Of a stretch of 64,000 nt of DNA, positions 25,836 through 37,395 are shown in pieces. Position numbers and translations under genes: made by a program. This DNA is from Weeksella massiliensis (lineage in GTDB: Bacteria; Bacteroidota; Bacteroidia; Flavobacteriales; Weeksellaceae). Positions within the stretch are counted from its first letter, which is position 1. Each line of letters begins with the position of its first letter. Below the pieces are notes generated by a model. The model worked only from the letters and a program-made list of their open reading frames with translations, was not told the DNA's origin and did not search any database. The stretch spans positions 1 through 64,000 of the forward strand of contig CCMH01000003.1 of assembly GCA_000751595.1 (NCBI GenBank), read 5' to 3'.

Positions 25836-26204
25836 TTATAATACCTCTGGGGCTAATGATACAATTTTCATATATTCTTTATCACGTAATTCACGTGCTA
25901 CAGGACCAAATACACGGGTTCCGCGCATTTCACCTTGTGTATTAAGTAACACACAAGCATTATCGTCGAAACGGATATATGAACCGTCTTTTCTACGAAC
26001 TTCTTTTTTCGTTCTAACTACAACAGCTTTAGATACAGCACCTTTCTTAACGCTTCCGTTTGGGGTGGCTTCTTTAATCGCTACAACGATTTTGTCACCA
26101 ACTGATGCATAGCGTCTTTTGGTACCGCCTAATACGCGGATGACTAACGCCTCACGAGCTCCTGTGTTATCTGCAACTTTTAATCTTGATTCTTGTTGTA
26201 ACAT
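25836..26204 (-). CDS. rplN: Ribosomal protein L14
   Basis: 122-residue 50S protein at the subunit interface; [20 protein letters not shown] at the start, [14 protein letters not shown] near the end. Normal length. Confidence 0.99.
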   Translation of the reverse strand: MLQQESRLKVADNTGAREALVIRVLGGTKRRYASVGDKIVVAIKEATPNGSVKKGAVSKAVVVRTKKEVRRKDGSYIRFDDNACVLLNTQGEMRGTRVFGPVARELRDKEYMKIVSLAPEVL

Positions 26205-26215
26205 AACTTATTTTC

Positions 26216-26470
26216 TTATTTAGCTCTTTCGATTATTTCTACTACTCGCCATCTTTTGTTTTTAGACATAGGACGAGTCTCCATGATGCGCACCGTGTCA
26301 CCTTCGTTACAATCGTTTGCTTCGTCGTGCGCTGTATATTTTTTGGTTTTCAAAACGAACTTTCCGTAGAAAGGGTGTTTTTGTTTCTTGGTTTCAGACA
26401 CCACAACAGTTTTATCCATTTTGTTTGATGTTACTAAACCAATTCTTTCTTTTCTTAATTTTCTTTCCAT
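26216..26470 (-). CDS. rpsQ: Ribosomal protein S17
   Basis: 84 residues from the preferred start [20 protein letters not shown] at 26470; the three extra residues of the longer frame are not part of the family. OB-fold core [18 protein letters not shown] and [20 protein letters not shown]. Confidence 0.98.
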   Translation of the reverse strand: MERKLRKERIGLVTSNKMDKTVVVSETKKQKHPFYGKFVLKTKKYTAHDEANDCNEGDTVRIMETRPMSKNKRWRVVEIIERAK

Positions 26471-26487
26471 CAGATACAAATTTGTGA

Positions 26488-26682
26488 TTACTGTTGTTTT
26501 TGTTTTTCAGTCAAAATTGTTTTTAGACGTGCTACGAGTTTTCGTGCATTTCTAATTTCAATTGGGTTTGCAATTGGAGAGATTACGTGGGTCATTTCCA
26601 ATTGTTCTAATGCTGCTTGCTCTTCGGCAATTTTAGCGTTTAAATCCTCAATGCTAAGATTTCTAATCTCTTCTGTTTTCAT
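26488..26682 (-). CDS. rpmC: Ribosomal protein L29
   Basis: 64 residues from [20 protein letters not shown]; an upstream ATG adds only MNR. Helical hairpin protein at the tunnel exit, with the conserved [18 protein letters not shown] segment. Confidence 0.97.
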   Translation of the reverse strand: MKTEEIRNLSIEDLNAKIAEEQAALEQLEMTHVISPIANPIEIRNARKLVARLKTILTEKQKQQ

Positions 26683-26703
26683 TCTGTTCAATTTTAAAAA
26701 TTA

Positions 26704-27123
26704 TTAGATTGAGTAATCTCTTGCTACAATAAACTTCGTTTTCACAGGTAATTTTTGTGCAGCTAAGCGTAAAGCTTCTTTTGCTACATCCAATGGAACA
26801 CCTCCTACCTCGAACAAAATACGTCCTGGTTGTACCGGAGCTACCCAATATTCTGGGGCACCTTTACCTTTACCCATACGTACCTCTGCAGGTTTTTTGG
26901 TGATTGGTTTATCTGGGAAAATTTTAATCCATAATTGTCCTTCACGTTTCATGTAACGTGTCGCAGCAATACGAGCTGCTTCTATCTGACGAGCAGTGAT
27001 GAATGCTTCGTCTAAAGTTTTAATCCCGAAAGTTCCGTAAGCCAACTCGGTTCCTCTGTGCGAGATCCCTTTCATCTTACCTTTCTGGGTTTTTCTATAT
27101 TTTACTCTTCTCGGTGATAACAT
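26704..27123 (-). CDS. rplP: Ribosomal protein L16
   Basis: 139-residue 50S protein near the A-site tRNA. Begins [20 protein letters not shown]; conserved [20 protein letters not shown] segment. Confidence 0.99.
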   Translation of the reverse strand: MLSPRRVKYRKTQKGKMKGISHRGTELAYGTFGIKTLDEAFITARQIEAARIAATRYMKREGQLWIKIFPDKPITKKPAEVRMGKGKGAPEYWVAPVQPGRILFEVGGVPLDVAKEALRLAAQKLPVKTKFIVARDYSI

Positions 27124-27154
27124 AATCTACTAATTTTTTTAGTTGTTCAACTAA

Positions 27155-27877
27155 TTAACGTTTTCCTCTGTTTGAACGTTCACCTTTGTGTGCTCCGCCA
27201 GAACGTTTGTTTTGTTTCTTTTGTAGCCCTACAAGTGGAGAAAGCTCACGTTTACCGTACACTTCACCTTTCATGATCCATACTTTGATCCCTAAACGAC
27301 CGTATGTAGTATGTGCTTCTGAAATGTGATAATCGATATCAGCACGGAAAGTTGATAATGGAATACGTCCTTCTTTATACGTTTCAGAACGTGCCATTTC
27401 TGCTCCGTTTAAACGTCCAGAGATCTGAATTTTGATCCCTTCTGCGTTCATACGCATTGCTGATGTCATTGCCATTTTGATAGCGCGACGGTAAGAAATA
27501 CGATTTTCGATTTGTCTTGCGATGCTGTCACCTACTAAGATTGCATCCAGTTCTGGTCTTTTGATTTCGAAGATGTTGATTTGCACCTCTTTTCCGGTGA
27601 TTTTTTTCAACTCTTCTTTCAATTTATCAACTTCTTGTCCACCTTTACCGATAATGATACCAGGACGAGCGGTTGTTACCGTTACTGTAACCAACTTAAA
27701 AGTACGATCGATATAGATACGAGAAACTCCGGCTTTTGATAAACGAGCGCGTAGGTACTTACGTACTTTTGCATCTTCTGCGATTCTATCACCGTAATTA
27801 TTTCCACCGTACCAGTTAGAATCCCATCCTCTGATGATCCCTAAACGATTTCCGATTGGATTAGTTTTTTGTCCCAT
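27155..27877 (-). CDS. rpsC: Ribosomal protein S3
   Basis: 240-residue mRNA-entry protein. KH domain with the GxxG motif in [20 protein letters not shown], and C-terminal [20 protein letters not shown]. It has a basic C-terminal tail. Confidence 0.99.
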   Translation of the reverse strand: MGQKTNPIGNRLGIIRGWDSNWYGGNNYGDRIAEDAKVRKYLRARLSKAGVSRIYIDRTFKLVTVTVTTARPGIIIGKGGQEVDKLKEELKKITGKEVQINIFEIKRPELDAILVGDSIARQIENRISYRRAIKMAMTSAMRMNAEGIKIQISGRLNGAEMARSETYKEGRIPLSTFRADIDYHISEAHTTYGRLGIKVWIMKGEVYGKRELSPLVGLQKKQNKRSGGAHKGERSNRGKR

Positions 27878-27879
27878 AT

Positions 27880-28299
27880 TTATTGATCTTCTACTTTTTG
27901 TTTATCTTCTTTAGTTCCTAATACGATGGTAACGTGGTTAGAACGTTTTCTAATTCTATGAGCTCTACCTTGTGGTGCAGTACGGATACGTTTCAATTGA
28001 CGTGCACTGTCTACCGCGATAGTTTTTACATACAAACCAGCTTCTTCTACGTCTGCTCCTTCGTTTTTCACTTGCCAATTGGCAATTGCACTCAATAACA
28101 ATTTTTCTAAGCTAATAGATGCATGTTGTTTAGAGTATTTAAGGATACCTAAAGCTTTCTGAATTTCTTCTCCTCTGATGATATCTGCTACTAAACGCAT
28201 TTTTCTTGGAGAGGTTGGTACATTATTTAATTTCGCAAAAGCGATCTCTTTGTTCGCTTCTTTGATTGCTTGATTACTTAATCTTTTTCTAGATCCCAT
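27880..28299 (-). CDS. rplV: Ribosomal protein L22
   Basis: 139-residue exit-tunnel protein, containing [19 protein letters not shown] and [13 protein letters not shown]-like loop ([20 protein letters not shown]). It has an N-terminal extension before the conserved core. Confidence 0.98.
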   Translation of the reverse strand: MGSRKRLSNQAIKEANKEIAFAKLNNVPTSPRKMRLVADIIRGEEIQKALGILKYSKQHASISLEKLLLSAIANWQVKNEGADVEEAGLYVKTIAVDSARQLKRIRTAPQGRAHRIRKRSNHVTIVLGTKEDKQKVEDQ

Positions 28300-28308
28300 G
28301 GCCTTCTA

Positions 28309-28587
28309 CTATTTTTTACCTTTGTTTTTAGCTCCGGCATGACCTCTAAAAGTACGTGTTGGAGCAAACTCACCTAATTTATGACCAACCATATTCTCTG
28401 TTACATAAACAGGAATAAATTGTTTTCCGTTGTGTACTGCAAGTGTTTGACCTACAAAATCCGGAGAAATCATCGAGGCTCTTGACCAAGTTTTGATCAC
28501 ATTTTTGCTGCCCGACTCTACGTTGGCCAATACTTTTCTTTCTAATTTATAGTGGATGAATGGTCCTTTTTTTAATGAACGTGCCAT
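28309..28587 (-). CDS. rpsS: Ribosomal protein S19
   Basis: 92 residues, starting [20 protein letters not shown] and containing [20 protein letters not shown] and [19 protein letters not shown]. Head protein of the 30S subunit. Confidence 0.99.
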   Translation of the reverse strand: MARSLKKGPFIHYKLERKVLANVESGSKNVIKTWSRASMISPDFVGQTLAVHNGKQFIPVYVTENMVGHKLGEFAPTRTFRGHAGAKNKGKK

Positions 28588-28590
28588 AAA

Positions 28591-29415
28591 TTATTTTTTT
28601 CTTCTTTCAATAATATACTTGTTAGACGACTTCTTTTTATCACGAGTCTTGTATCCTTTAGCAGGAATACCGTTTCTTGAACGTGGAATACCTCCGGTAG
28701 CTCTACCTTCACCACCACCCATTGGGTGATCTACAGGGTTCATTACCATTGCTCTTGTTCTAGAACGACGTCCTTTCCAACGTGAACGTCCCGCTTTACC
28801 TGATACTTCTAACTGGTGATCTGAGTTTGATACAACTCCGATCGTTGCACGACATTCTACCAAAATCATACGAATCTCTCCACTTGGTAACTTAACGATG
28901 GCATATTTACCATCACGCGCTACTAATTGCGCATAAGTTCCTGCACTTCTTGCCATAACAGCCCCTTGTCCTGGACGTAATTCGATGCACGATACTACGG
29001 TTCCTAAAGGAATGTTTTTTAGCTTCATTGTGTTCCCCACTTCTGGTTCTACTGAATCTCCTGAATGGATAGTTTGTCCAGCTTTTAGTCCATTTTGTGC
29101 GATCACATATCGTTTCTCACCATCTGCGTAAGCTAATAAAGCGATGAAAGCTGTTCTGTTCGGATCATATTGGATAGACTCTACAGTTGCTTCTCCATCT
29201 TTGTTACGTTTGAAGTCGATTACACGATATTTTTGTTTGTGACCACCACCAATGTTTCGCATGGTCATTTTACCAGAATGGTTACGTCCACCCGATTTAG
29301 ATTTACCTTCGATTAATGTTTTCTCTGGTTTAGCACCTGGTGTTAAAACCGCAAAATCATTAACGATTCTAAAACGTTGTCCCGGGGTGATAGGTTTTAA
29401 TTTTCTTACTGACAT
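28591..29415 (-). CDS. rplB: Ribosomal protein L2
   Basis: 274-residue core 50S protein needed for peptidyl-transferase assembly. The conserved His-containing segment [19 protein letters not shown] is present, as is a basic C-terminus. Confidence 0.99.
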   Translation of the reverse strand: MSVRKLKPITPGQRFRIVNDFAVLTPGAKPEKTLIEGKSKSGGRNHSGKMTMRNIGGGHKQKYRVIDFKRNKDGEATVESIQYDPNRTAFIALLAYADGEKRYVIAQNGLKAGQTIHSGDSVEPEVGNTMKLKNIPLGTVVSCIELRPGQGAVMARSAGTYAQLVARDGKYAIVKLPSGEIRMILVECRATIGVVSNSDHQLEVSGKAGRSRWKGRRSRTRAMVMNPVDHPMGGGEGRATGGIPRSRNGIPAKGYKTRDKKKSSNKYIIERRKK

Positions 29416-29430
29416 TTTTTAAATCTTAAA

Positions 29431-29715
29431 TTATCCGAACAACTCTATTTCTTGACCTTCAGCTAACTGAACGGTCGCTTTCTTTAATTTATTTGTTTTA
29501 CCAATCTGAAAACCTGTTTTGGTATAACGAGTTTTCACTTTGGGAGCAGATACCATGGTATTTACTTTAATTACTTCTACACCATAAGCAGCTTCAATAG
29601 CAGCTTTGATTTGTAATTTATTCGCATGTGTATCTACATAAAACGAATATTGCCCTAATAAATCACTTGTATTAGTCGCTTTTTCTGAAATGACTGGTTT
29701 AATTAATATGCCCAT
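29431..29715 (-). CDS. rplW: Ribosomal protein L23
   Basis: 94-residue tunnel-exit protein, docking site for trigger factor and SRP. Starts MGILIKPVISEKATN, with YSFYVDTHANKLQIKAAIE. Confidence 0.98.
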   Translation of the reverse strand: MGILIKPVISEKATNTSDLLGQYSFYVDTHANKLQIKAAIEAAYGVEVIKVNTMVSAPKVKTRYTKTGFQIGKTNKLKKATVQLAEGQEIELFG

Positions 29716-29722
29716 TTTCGTT

Positions 29723-30352
29723 TTATTTTCTTAAATTTTCTTGAATAGTTGCCAATGAACCTTCGAAAAATACGATTTGTGATGCATTGATCATATCGTA
29801 AATATTCAATTCTGAATTGTTAACAACTTTCGTTTTCTGTACGTTTCGAGATGATAAGTAAACGTTTTTATTTGCTTCACCTAAAACAAATAAACTTCTT
29901 TTACCTTCTAACCCTAAACCTTTCAATACGTTGATGAATTCTTTTGTTCTTGGAGCTTCGAAGTTGAAGTCTTCAATTACTTTGATTTCATTATCAGCTA
30001 ATTTTTGTGATAACACAGATTTCTTAGCCAAACGTTTTTGCGCTTTATTCAATTTGAAAGAGTAGTTTCTTGGTCTTGGCCCAAAAATTCTACCTCCCCC
30101 ACGAAAGATAGGAGACTTGATAGATCCTGCACGTGCAGTACCTGTTCCTTTCTGTTTTTTGATCTTGCGGGTAGAACCTGCAATCTCATTACGTTCTTTC
30201 GCTTTGTGTGTTCCTTGACGTTGAGCAGCTAAATATTGTTTAACTTCTAACCACACTGTGTGCGTAGATGGCTCAACTCCGAAAACCGCCTCGTCTAACG
30301 AAACTTTTCTTCCGGTTTCTTTTCCTTGGATATTTAATACTGCTACTTCCAT
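29723..30352 (-). CDS. rplD: Ribosomal protein L4
   Basis: 209 residues; the tunnel-constriction loop is seen as [20 protein letters not shown] followed by [13 protein letters not shown]. The start overlaps the rplC end by 10 bp, giving translational coupling. In enterobacteria L4 represses the S10 operon; nothing in the sequence shows this here. Confidence 0.99.
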   Translation of the reverse strand: MEVAVLNIQGKETGRKVSLDEAVFGVEPSTHTVWLEVKQYLAAQRQGTHKAKERNEIAGSTRKIKKQKGTGTARAGSIKSPIFRGGGRIFGPRPRNYSFKLNKAQKRLAKKSVLSQKLADNEIKVIEDFNFEAPRTKEFINVLKGLGLEGKRSLFVLGEANKNVYLSSRNVQKTKVVNNSELNIYDMINASQIVFFEGSLATIQENLRK

Positions 30353-30972
30353 CTTCTTACAATTACGTATGAACTTTTAGGACCTGGTACAGCACCTTTA
30401 ACGATCAAAAGGTTTTGTTCCGTATCCACTTTTAACACTTTCAAGTTTTGTACAGTAACTTGTTTTCCACCCATTCTTCCAGCCATACGCATTCCTTTGA
30501 ATACGCGAGATGGATCTGAACCAGCACCGATAGATCCTGGCGCTCTCAAACGGTTATGTTGACCATGAGTTGCTTGTCCAACCCCACCAAATCCGTGACG
30601 TTTAACAACCCCTTGAAAACCTTTCCCTTTTGACGTACCAGTCACACTTACAAACTCTCCTTCGTGGATTAAGTCTACGTTAACTTCATCCCCAAGGTTT
30701 AATGTGTCAACCCACGTGTCGCCGTAGAATTCTACCAATTTACGTTTTGGTGTTGTTCCAGCTTTCTTGAAATGACCTTTCAAAGCGGCAGAGGTGTTTT
30801 TTTCTTTTGCGTCATCGAAACCAAGCTGAACAGACTTATATCCGTCCTTCTCCTCGGTTCTGACCTGTGTTACAACGCAAGGTCCTGCTTGGATGATTGT
30901 ACAAGGAATGTTTTTCCCGTTCTCATCAAACAGACTTGTCATCGCAACTTTTTTTCCAATGATACCTGACAT
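30343..30972 (-). CDS. rplC: Ribosomal protein L3
   Basis: 209 residues, starting [20 protein letters not shown]; the [20 protein letters not shown] loop reaches the peptidyl-transferase centre. It is the first gene of its own transcription unit, with a promoter about 100 bp upstream, rather than following rpsJ directly. Confidence 0.99.
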   Translation of the reverse strand: MSGIIGKKVAMTSLFDENGKNIPCTIIQAGPCVVTQVRTEEKDGYKSVQLGFDDAKEKNTSAALKGHFKKAGTTPKRKLVEFYGDTWVDTLNLGDEVNVDLIHEGEFVSVTGTSKGKGFQGVVKRHGFGGVGQATHGQHNRLRAPGSIGAGSDPSRVFKGMRMAGRMGGKQVTVQNLKVLKVDTEQNLLIVKGAVPGPKSSYVIVRRWK

Positions 30973-31069
30973 TTTGTTAAATAATGTTTTAAATTTTTAC
31001 TTAAATATTCCTAAGTCAAAGGTTTGCATATTGATGCCAATAAGCACACTTCTCCCTAAAAATAGTGTG

Positions 31070-31100
31070 CAAATGTATGAATTTATTTGTAAACCACAAA
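31070..31100 (-). promoter_or_regulatory. Promoter of the rplC-rpsN unit
   Basis: Minus-strand TTTG (31100-31097), 19 bases, then TACATTTG (31077-31070). This is the full Bacteroidota -33/-7 pattern. The predicted start near 31064 gives a leader of about 90 nt before rplC, which could hold a regulatory structure. Confidence 0.78.
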
Positions 31101-31453
31101 CTTATATAGAATATTTTGTAGATTTTGGTAGGATATTTTTCGAATTTCGGATATATAATTTCTCGAATTGATTTTTGAGAGCATTCAATCAAAAAAGATT
31201 TTCACTCGTTTCGAAGGATCAAAAAGATGATTTCTTTCACTTTTCCTTCCGACCAATCATCCTACCGAAATGTTCGGAAAATAACTTTTTTTACCCAAAA
31301 AACAAGGATGATGCATTGCGCATCTTGATAAATATTCTTCTCGAGGCTTCTAACGCATCCTACCTAGAAAAAAAGAAACGTTTTACGATTTCTATTCTTC
31401 TTTTGGCTCCGTGATTTTGGTAAAAGAGTAAGTTACGTATTTTTAGAGGAATA
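31101..31453. other. Gene-free spacer between rpsJ and rplC
   Basis: About 350 bp with no supported gene. A 79-codon open frame on the plus strand (31175-31414) has atypical composition and no family. The spacer contains one TCCTACCGAAAT motif (31260-31271) and a related GGTAGGAT at about 31120. Confidence 0.6.
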
Positions 31454-31484
31454 AAAAAACCTCGCTGCAAGCAACGAGGTTTTT
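31454..31484 (-). terminator. Intrinsic terminator after rpsJ
   Basis: Stem AAAAACCTCG...TGC/GCA...CGAGGTTTTT with a two-base loop and one internal mismatch, followed by a T run on the minus strand. It ends the rpsL-rpsG-fusA-rpsJ unit. Confidence 0.85.
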
Positions 31485-31505
31485 GAGGTTATGTTGTGGA
31501 ATCCA

Positions 31506-31811
31506 CTACACTTTAATTTCTACTTCTACACCACTCGGAAGTTCTAATTTCATCAAAGCATCTACTGTTTTAGCAGACGATGAATAGATATCCAATACAC
31601 GTTTGTGTGCAGATAGTTGGAATTGCTCACGTGCTTTTTTGTTTACGTGAGGTGAACGAAGAACTGTGAAGATACGTTTGTGCGTTGGCAATGGAATTGG
31701 CCCATTAACTACAGCACCGGTAGCTTTTACAGTTTTTACGATTTTATCAGCTGATTTATCAACTAAGTTATAATCGTATGATTTTAATTTTATTCTGATT
31801 TTTTGACTCAT
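31506..31811 (-). CDS. rpsJ: Ribosomal protein S10
   Basis: 101 residues ([40 protein letters not shown]). Besides its 30S head role, S10 (NusE) also works in antitermination. It closes the str-type unit 11 bp after fusA. Confidence 0.99.
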   Translation of the reverse strand: MSQKIRIKLKSYDYNLVDKSADKIVKTVKATGAVVNGPIPLPTHKRIFTVLRSPHVNKKAREQFQLSAHKRVLDIYSSSAKTVDALMKLELPSGVEVEIKV

Positions 31812-31822
31812 TTCTTAAATTA

Positions 31823-33946
31823 TTAAGCGTTACCTTTAGCTTTCTCGATTACTGCTTCAGCGATATTCGTTGGAGCTGCTGCGTAATGATCGAACTCCAT
31901 TGTAGAGGTTGCACGACCAGAAGATAATGTACGTAATGAGGTTACATAACCAAACATCTCAGAAAGTGGAACCAATGCTTTGATTACTTTCGCGTTGTTA
32001 CGGTCATCCATACCTGATACTTGTCCACGTCTTCTGTTCAAGTCACCTACGATATCTCCCATGTTTTCTTCTGGAGTTAATACTTCCAGCTTCATGATTG
32101 GTTCTAGGATAGTTGCACCAGCAGCTTTTGCAGCGGCTTTGTATCCCATTTGAGCAGCCAATTCGAACGATAATTGATCCGAGTCAACCGCGTGGTAAGA
32201 ACCATCGGTAAGGGTAACTTTTAATGAATCCATTTCGAAACCAGCCAAAGGTCCATTCTTCATGGCAGCTTTGAATCCTTTCTCGATTGAAGGGATAAAT
32301 TCTTTTGGAACGTTACCACCTTTAATTTCTGAAATAAATTCTAAACCAACTTTACCTTCTTCTGCAGGTTCCATAGTAAAGACAATGTCCGCGAATTTTC
32401 CACGTCCACCCGATTGCTTTTTGTAAACTTCACGGTGGTTAGCAGGTCTTGTAAACGCTTCTTTGTATTCTACTTGTGGTTCACCTTGATTAACTTCTAC
32501 TTTGAACTCACGTCTTAAACGATCTACAATGATATCTAAGTGTAACTCACCCATTCCCGAGATAACGGTTTGCCCAGAAGCTTCGTCTGTTTTCACTTGG
32601 AAAGTTGGATCTTCTTCTGCTAATTTAGCCAAAGCCATTCCTAACTTATCCACGTCAGCTTTAGTTTTAGGCTCTACCGCGATACCGATTACAGGATCTG
32701 GGAAGTTCATTGATTCTAAGATGATAGGATTTTTCTCATCACACAAAGTATCTCCAGTTTTGATATCTTTAAATCCTACTGCTGCACCAATATCTCCAGC
32801 CTCGATAAATTCGATTGGCTCTTGTTTTTGTGCATGCATTTGGAAGATACGAGAGATACGTTCTTTGTTACCAGAACGTGTGTTTAATACATACGATCCT
32901 GCATCTAAATGTCCAGAATACGCACGGAAGAAAGCTAAACGCCCTACGAATGGGTCAGTAGCAATCTTAAACGCTAATGCAGAGAAAGGTTCGTCTACAG
33001 AAGGTTTACGTGTAATTGGCTCTTCAGTTTTAGGATCAACTCCTGGGATATCATCTTTATCTAAAGGTGAAGGCAAATAACGACAAACTGCATCTAACAT
33101 GAATTGTACTCCTTTGTTTTTGAACGAAGAACCACAAGTCATTGGGATAATAGACATATCTAAAGTTGCAGCGCGTAGTGCATTATGAATTTCGTCTTCT
33201 GTGATAGAAGATTCGTCCTCCATAAATTTCTCTAACAAGTTTTCGTCATAAGCCGCTACTTCTTCGATTAATTGTGCACGATATTGTTTTACATCATCTA
33301 CCATATCAGCAGGGATTTCTACAATATCGAAACTCATTCCATGATTTTCATCATGCCAAACCATCGCACGGTTTTTCACCAAGTCAACGATACCTTTAAA
33401 GTCAGCTTCATCACCAATTGGTAAAACGATTGGCACTGCATTCGACCCTAACATATCTTTTACTTGTTGACAAACTCCTAAGAAGTTTGCACCCTGACGG
33501 TCCATTTTATTTACAAACCCCATACGTGGAACTTTGTAATTATCTGCTAAACGCCAGTTGGTTTCAGATTGTGGCTCTACTCCGTCTACAGCTGAGAATA
33601 AGAACACTAAACCATCTAATACACGAAGTGAACGGTTTACCTCAACGGTAAAATCCACGTGACCCGGAGTATCGATGATATTGAAGTGAAACTCGTGTGC
33701 ATCTGGAAGTGGTTTCCCTTGTTCTGTTGGGAACTTCCATTTACATGTTGTTGCTGCAGAAGTAATGGTAATCCCACGTTCTGCTTCCTGCTCCATCCAG
33801 TCCATGGTAGCAGACCCCTCATGCGTTTCTCCTAACTTATGGTTTTTCCCAGTATAGAAAAGAATACGCTCTGTAGTGGTTGTTTTTCCTGCATCGATGT
33901 GTGCAGCAATCCCAATATTTCTGGTATATAATAAGTTTCTTGACAT
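31823..33946 (-). CDS. fusA: Translation elongation factor G
   Basis: 707-residue GTPase that drives tRNA-mRNA translocation. P-loop [15 protein letters not shown], switch [18 protein letters not shown] and [10 protein letters not shown] are intact, and domains II-V follow in normal order. It lies between rpsG and rpsJ. Confidence 0.99.
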   Translation of the reverse strand: MSRNLLYTRNIGIAAHIDAGKTTTTERILFYTGKNHKLGETHEGSATMDWMEQEAERGITITSAATTCKWKFPTEQGKPLPDAHEFHFNIIDTPGHVDFTVEVNRSLRVLDGLVFLFSAVDGVEPQSETNWRLADNYKVPRMGFVNKMDRQGANFLGVCQQVKDMLGSNAVPIVLPIGDEADFKGIVDLVKNRAMVWHDENHGMSFDIVEIPADMVDDVKQYRAQLIEEVAAYDENLLEKFMEDESSITEDEIHNALRAATLDMSIIPMTCGSSFKNKGVQFMLDAVCRYLPSPLDKDDIPGVDPKTEEPITRKPSVDEPFSALAFKIATDPFVGRLAFFRAYSGHLDAGSYVLNTRSGNKERISRIFQMHAQKQEPIEFIEAGDIGAAVGFKDIKTGDTLCDEKNPIILESMNFPDPVIGIAVEPKTKADVDKLGMALAKLAEEDPTFQVKTDEASGQTVISGMGELHLDIIVDRLRREFKVEVNQGEPQVEYKEAFTRPANHREVYKKQSGGRGKFADIVFTMEPAEEGKVGLEFISEIKGGNVPKEFIPSIEKGFKAAMKNGPLAGFEMDSLKVTLTDGSYHAVDSDQLSFELAAQMGYKAAAKAAGATILEPIMKLEVLTPEENMGDIVGDLNRRRGQVSGMDDRNNAKVIKALVPLSEMFGYVTSLRTLSSGRATSTMEFDHYAAAPTNIAEAVIEKAKGNA

Positions 33947-33952
33947 GGCTGA

Positions 33953-34429
33953 TTAGAATCTAAAGTGTGAAAATGCTTTGTTTGCTTCAGCCATTTTATG
34001 CGTATCTTGACGTTTTTTATAAGCTGAACCTTCTTCTTTTGCTGCTGCAATGATTTCACCCGCTAATTTTTGGGCCATTGATTTTTCATTACGTTTACGA
34101 GAGTAAGAAATTAACCACTTCATAGCAGTTGAAATCTTACGGTCTGGACGTATTTCCATCGGGATTTGGAAGGTAGCTCCACCTACACGACGAGAACGAA
34201 CTTCTACGTGCGGCATTACATTTGATAAAGCGTCTTTCCAAATTTCTAATGCTGATTTTTCTGCATCTTCTTTGCGTTGTTCTACGATATCTAATGCATC
34301 ATAGAAAATTTTGAAGGCTACAGATTTCTTACCATCATACATTAAGTTGTTTACGAAACGTGTTACTAACTGATCGTTAAATTTAGGATCCGGAAGTAAA
34401 GGTCTTTTTTTAGCTCTTGTCTTTCTCAT
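33953..34429 (-). CDS. rpsG: Ribosomal protein S7
   Basis: 158 residues ([40 protein letters not shown]). 30S head assembly protein at the mRNA exit. 6 bp separate it from fusA and 12 bp from rpsL. Confidence 0.99.
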   Translation of the reverse strand: MRKTRAKKRPLLPDPKFNDQLVTRFVNNLMYDGKKSVAFKIFYDALDIVEQRKEDAEKSALEIWKDALSNVMPHVEVRSRRVGGATFQIPMEIRPDRKISTAMKWLISYSRKRNEKSMAQKLAGEIIAAAKEEGSAYKKRQDTHKMAEANKAFSHFRF

Positions 34430-34441
34430 TGTTCCTTAAAT

Positions 34442-34825
34442 TTATTTTTTAGCTTCTTTAGGACGTTTCGCTCCATACTTACTTCTACGCTGTGTACGTC
34501 CGTTTACTCCAGCGGTATCCAATGCTCCACGTACAATGTGGTAACGAACACCTGGTAAGTCTTTTACTCTTCCTCCTCTCACCAATACTATCGAGTGCTC
34601 CTGTAAGTTATGTCCTTCACCACCGATGTACGCATTTACTTCTTTCCCGTTGGTCAACCTTACACGAGCTACTTTACGCATAGCTGAGTTTGGTTTCTTT
34701 GGGGTAGTCGTATATACACGTGTACATACTCCGCGACGTTGTGGACATGACTCCAAAGCAGCCGATTTACTCTTCTTGGTTAGAGATTTTCTACCTTTTC
34801 TAACTAATTGTTGAATTGTTGGCAT
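34442..34825 (-). CDS. rpsL: Ribosomal protein S12
   Basis: 127 residues from [20 protein letters not shown] at 34825. A longer frame to 34876 is rejected: its extra 17 residues are not in the family and reach the promoter. The decoding loop [13 protein letters not shown] has Lys at 43, the streptomycin-sensitive state. Confidence 0.98.
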   Translation of the reverse strand: MPTIQQLVRKGRKSLTKKSKSAALESCPQRRGVCTRVYTTTPKKPNSAMRKVARVRLTNGKEVNAYIGGEGHNLQEHSIVLVRGGRVKDLPGVRYHIVRGALDTAGVNGRTQRRSKYGAKRPKEAKK

Positions 34826-34873
34826 ACTAATTAAATATTCCTTTTTATTATTAAAATCCCATTTTTGGGCATG

Positions 34874-34881
34874 CAAAATTA
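34874..34881 (-). promoter_or_regulatory. -7 box for the rpsL-rpsG-fusA-rpsJ unit
   Basis: TAATTTTG on the minus strand, about 50 bp before the rpsL ATG. The -33 region is T-rich without a clear TTG. The remainder of the gap up to 35065 is AT-rich without a gene. Confidence 0.6.
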
Positions 34882-35065
34882 CAAAAAATTATTTCTAAAA
34901 AAAATATTTCCTACTTATTTTCTATTGATTATGATATTATTACCCAAAATCTATCCCGATTTTTATTTGATAACCTTCTTTTAACACTCAATAAAAATAA
35001 ACATCAGAAATTTGCACATTGTAATTAAACACACCTCAAATTAAGCACAGTAGCTAAAACCTATT

Positions 35066-37324
35066 ATGGAAAACATTTTTATTATTATTCTGATTACGGT
35101 AGTTCTCTTAGCCGTACTCGATGTTATGGTCGGAGTAAGTAATGATGCCGTAAACTTCTTAAATTCTGCCATCGGATCAAAAGCCGCAAGTTTTAGAACC
35201 ATCATGATTATCGCTTCTTGCGGTCTTCTTGTTGGGGCAATCTTCTCGAGTGGTATGATGGAAATTGCCCGAAGCGGTATTTTTGTGCCCTCCATGTTTT
35301 CTTTTTATGATGTGATGATTATTATGCTCGCCGTCATGATTGCCGACGTCATCTTACTCGATTTATTCAACTATATCGGTTTTCCAACTTCGACAACCGT
35401 TTCGATAATCTTCGAACTCTTAGGAGCCGCTACTTGTTTAGCCCTCATCAAAGTGCTCAACAACGATCAAGCGCTGTACACAGTTCTCAGCTACATCAAT
35501 ACCGAAAAAGCATCAGAAATTGTCTTCAGTATTATCCTATCAGTATTCCTTTCGTTTATCTTAGGATCATTTGTTCAATATATTACCCGTTTTATTTTCA
35601 CGTTCAATTCAGAAGCGAGAATAAAACGTTACGGAGGGCTTTTGGGAGGAGTTGCAATTACAGCAATCTCTTTTTTCATCTTGATAAAAGGGGCCAAAAA
35701 CTTAACCTTCATTAGTGATAACGCAAAAGACTGGATCGCTCATCATCAGTTATTATTGATCGGAATAAACTTTGTTTTTTGGACAATCGTCTCTCAAATA
35801 CTTATCAGTCTAAAAATTAATATTCTACGAATCATTATTTTGATCGGAACCTTTGCTTTAGCGTTGGCATTCGCCGGAAATGATTTAGTCAACTTTATTG
35901 GTGTGCCGATTGCGGCTTTACAATCGTACGACATTTTCCAAGCGTCGGGGGCAACCGATCCACATACCTTTATGATGGGGGATTTGGCGAATAACAATAT
36001 TGTTGCGCCGGTTTATTATTTAGTGATAGCTGGTGTGGTAATGATCATTACTTTATGGACTTCTAAGAAAGCAAAAAATGTGATTCAGACCGAATTGAGT
36101 TTAAGTAAACAAGATGAAGGAACCGAAAAATTCAATCCTAACTTTTTGTCGCGCGCCATTGTTCGTGCCGTGATTTTATTAGGAAATGTGGTGGATAAAA
36201 TCCTACCGAAATCTTTTCAATTACGCATCGAGAAGCGTTTCGAAAATCCAAAAAAACAAAAAACTTTACAATCGAAAACTACCGACGAAGAAGCTTTTGA
36301 TATGATTCGTGCTTCGGTTAACCTTTTGGTAGCGTCTATCCTAATTTCGATTGGTACGTCGTTGAAACTTCCGCTTTCTACAACCTATGTAACGTTTATG
36401 GTGGCGATGGGTACTTCTTTCGCAGACCGTGCGTGGGATCGTGATAGTGCGGTTTTCCGTGTTGCAGGTGTATTCAATGTGATTGGCGGTTGGTTTATGA
36501 CTGGTATTTCTGCCTTCCTGATGGCGGCCATTATCGCCCTTACGATGTATTATGGTGGTACAATCGGTATTGTTGGGATGATTATTGTGCTGGGAATTAT
36601 TCTTTTCCGTTCGCATAAAAGTTACGAAGACAAAAGCAAAGTAAAAGAAGAAGTTTTGGTGAGTTTCTCTGAGGAAGACATCGATTCGGTGCAAAAGATT
36701 TTGGCGAAAAATAAAAAGCAAATCGGAAAAGCTTTGTCGAGAACGGCCGATAGTTTTTCTTTATCGGTAAAAGGAATCGAACAGGAGAATCTTGGATTTT
36801 TGAATGAAAACAAAAAGAAAATCAAAAAATTGACGACTTCTATCGAAGACCTGAAAATTAATTTCTACCGAATTCTTCGCAATATGGATCGATCGAATAT
36901 CAATTCGAGCAAGATTTTCGTTCAGTCTTTTGGGTATTTGCAAAATATCATCATCAGTACCAATTTCATCAACAATTCTATTCATACCTATATCTATAAC
37001 AATCATCGACAATTGAAACCTGAACAAATCGAGGATTTGAAGATGATTAACATGGCTTATAAGAAAATGATGAATTACATTTCTAAACGTTTCTTAGAAG
37101 ATGATTTGAGTAATCTAGACGCGGTAGAACCTTTGCGCAAAGCCTTTGACGATGCATTGAGTTCGGCGATGAGCAATCAGATAGAGCGAATCCAAGAGCA
37201 AAATATCAGTCAGAAAAGTTCTACCTTGTATTTTACGATTCTTACCGAAATAGAATATACGACAGATCGTGTAGAAAAATTAGTGAGATTGTACAAAGGA
37301 ATCGATCAGCAAATAAATGATTAA
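35066..37324 (+). CDS. PiT-family phosphate transporter with a PhoU-like C-terminal domain
   Basis: 752 residues. The first ~520 are about twelve membrane helices with the two PiT signatures (VGVSNDAVNFLNSAIGSKA and AFAGNDLVNFIGVPIAALQ), indicating ion-coupled inorganic phosphate uptake. The last ~220 are soluble and helical (SFSEEDIDSVQKIL, IEDLKINFYRILRNMDRS), resembling PhoU/DUF47. Typical bacterial PiT proteins are about 400-500 residues, so the tail is a fusion. A separate DUF47 gene and a second PiT gene follow on the same strand. Confidence 0.85.
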   Translation: MENIFIIILITVVLLAVLDVMVGVSNDAVNFLNSAIGSKAASFRTIMIIASCGLLVGAIFSSGMMEIARSGIFVPSMFSFYDVMIIMLAVMIADVILLDLFNYIGFPTSTTVSIIFELLGAATCLALIKVLNNDQALYTVLSYINTEKASEIVFSIILSVFLSFILGSFVQYITRFIFTFNSEARIKRYGGLLGGVAITAISFFILIKGAKNLTFISDNAKDWIAHHQLLLIGINFVFWTIVSQILISLKINILRIIILIGTFALALAFAGNDLVNFIGVPIAALQSYDIFQASGATDPHTFMMGDLANNNIVAPVYYLVIAGVVMIITLWTSKKAKNVIQTELSLSKQDEGTEKFNPNFLSRAIVRAVILLGNVVDKILPKSFQLRIEKRFENPKKQKTLQSKTTDEEAFDMIRASVNLLVASILISIGTSLKLPLSTTYVTFMVAMGTSFADRAWDRDSAVFRVAGVFNVIGGWFMTGISAFLMAAIIALTMYYGGTIGIVGMIIVLGIILFRSHKSYEDKSKVKEEVLVSFSEEDIDSVQKILAKNKKQIGKALSRTADSFSLSVKGIEQENLGFLNENKKKIKKLTTSIEDLKINFYRILRNMDRSNINSSKIFVQSFGYLQNIIISTNFINNSIHTYIYNNHRQLKPEQIEDLKMINMAYKKMMNYISKRFLEDDLSNLDAVEPLRKAFDDALSSAMSNQIERIQEQNISQKSSTLYFTILTEIEYTTDRVEKLVRLYKGIDQQIND

Positions 37325-37395
37325 TCCCATTGTTTAATTTACATTAACTTAACATTAAATGGTTATTTTTGTGCCTTCAAAAAAACACTAATTGA

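Noticed and set aside
31175-31414. A 79-codon frame between rpsJ and rplC
   Set aside because: Phe/Lys-rich AT-driven composition, no start signal and no family; treated as non-coding spacer.
32502-33080. A 192-codon plus-strand open frame opposite fusA
   Set aside because: It is antisense to the highly conserved EF-G gene, has no family resemblance, and is explained by codon bias of fusA.
34826-34876. A 17-residue N-terminal extension of S12
   Set aside because: It lies outside the family consensus and reaches the -7 box; ATG 34825 is the normal start.
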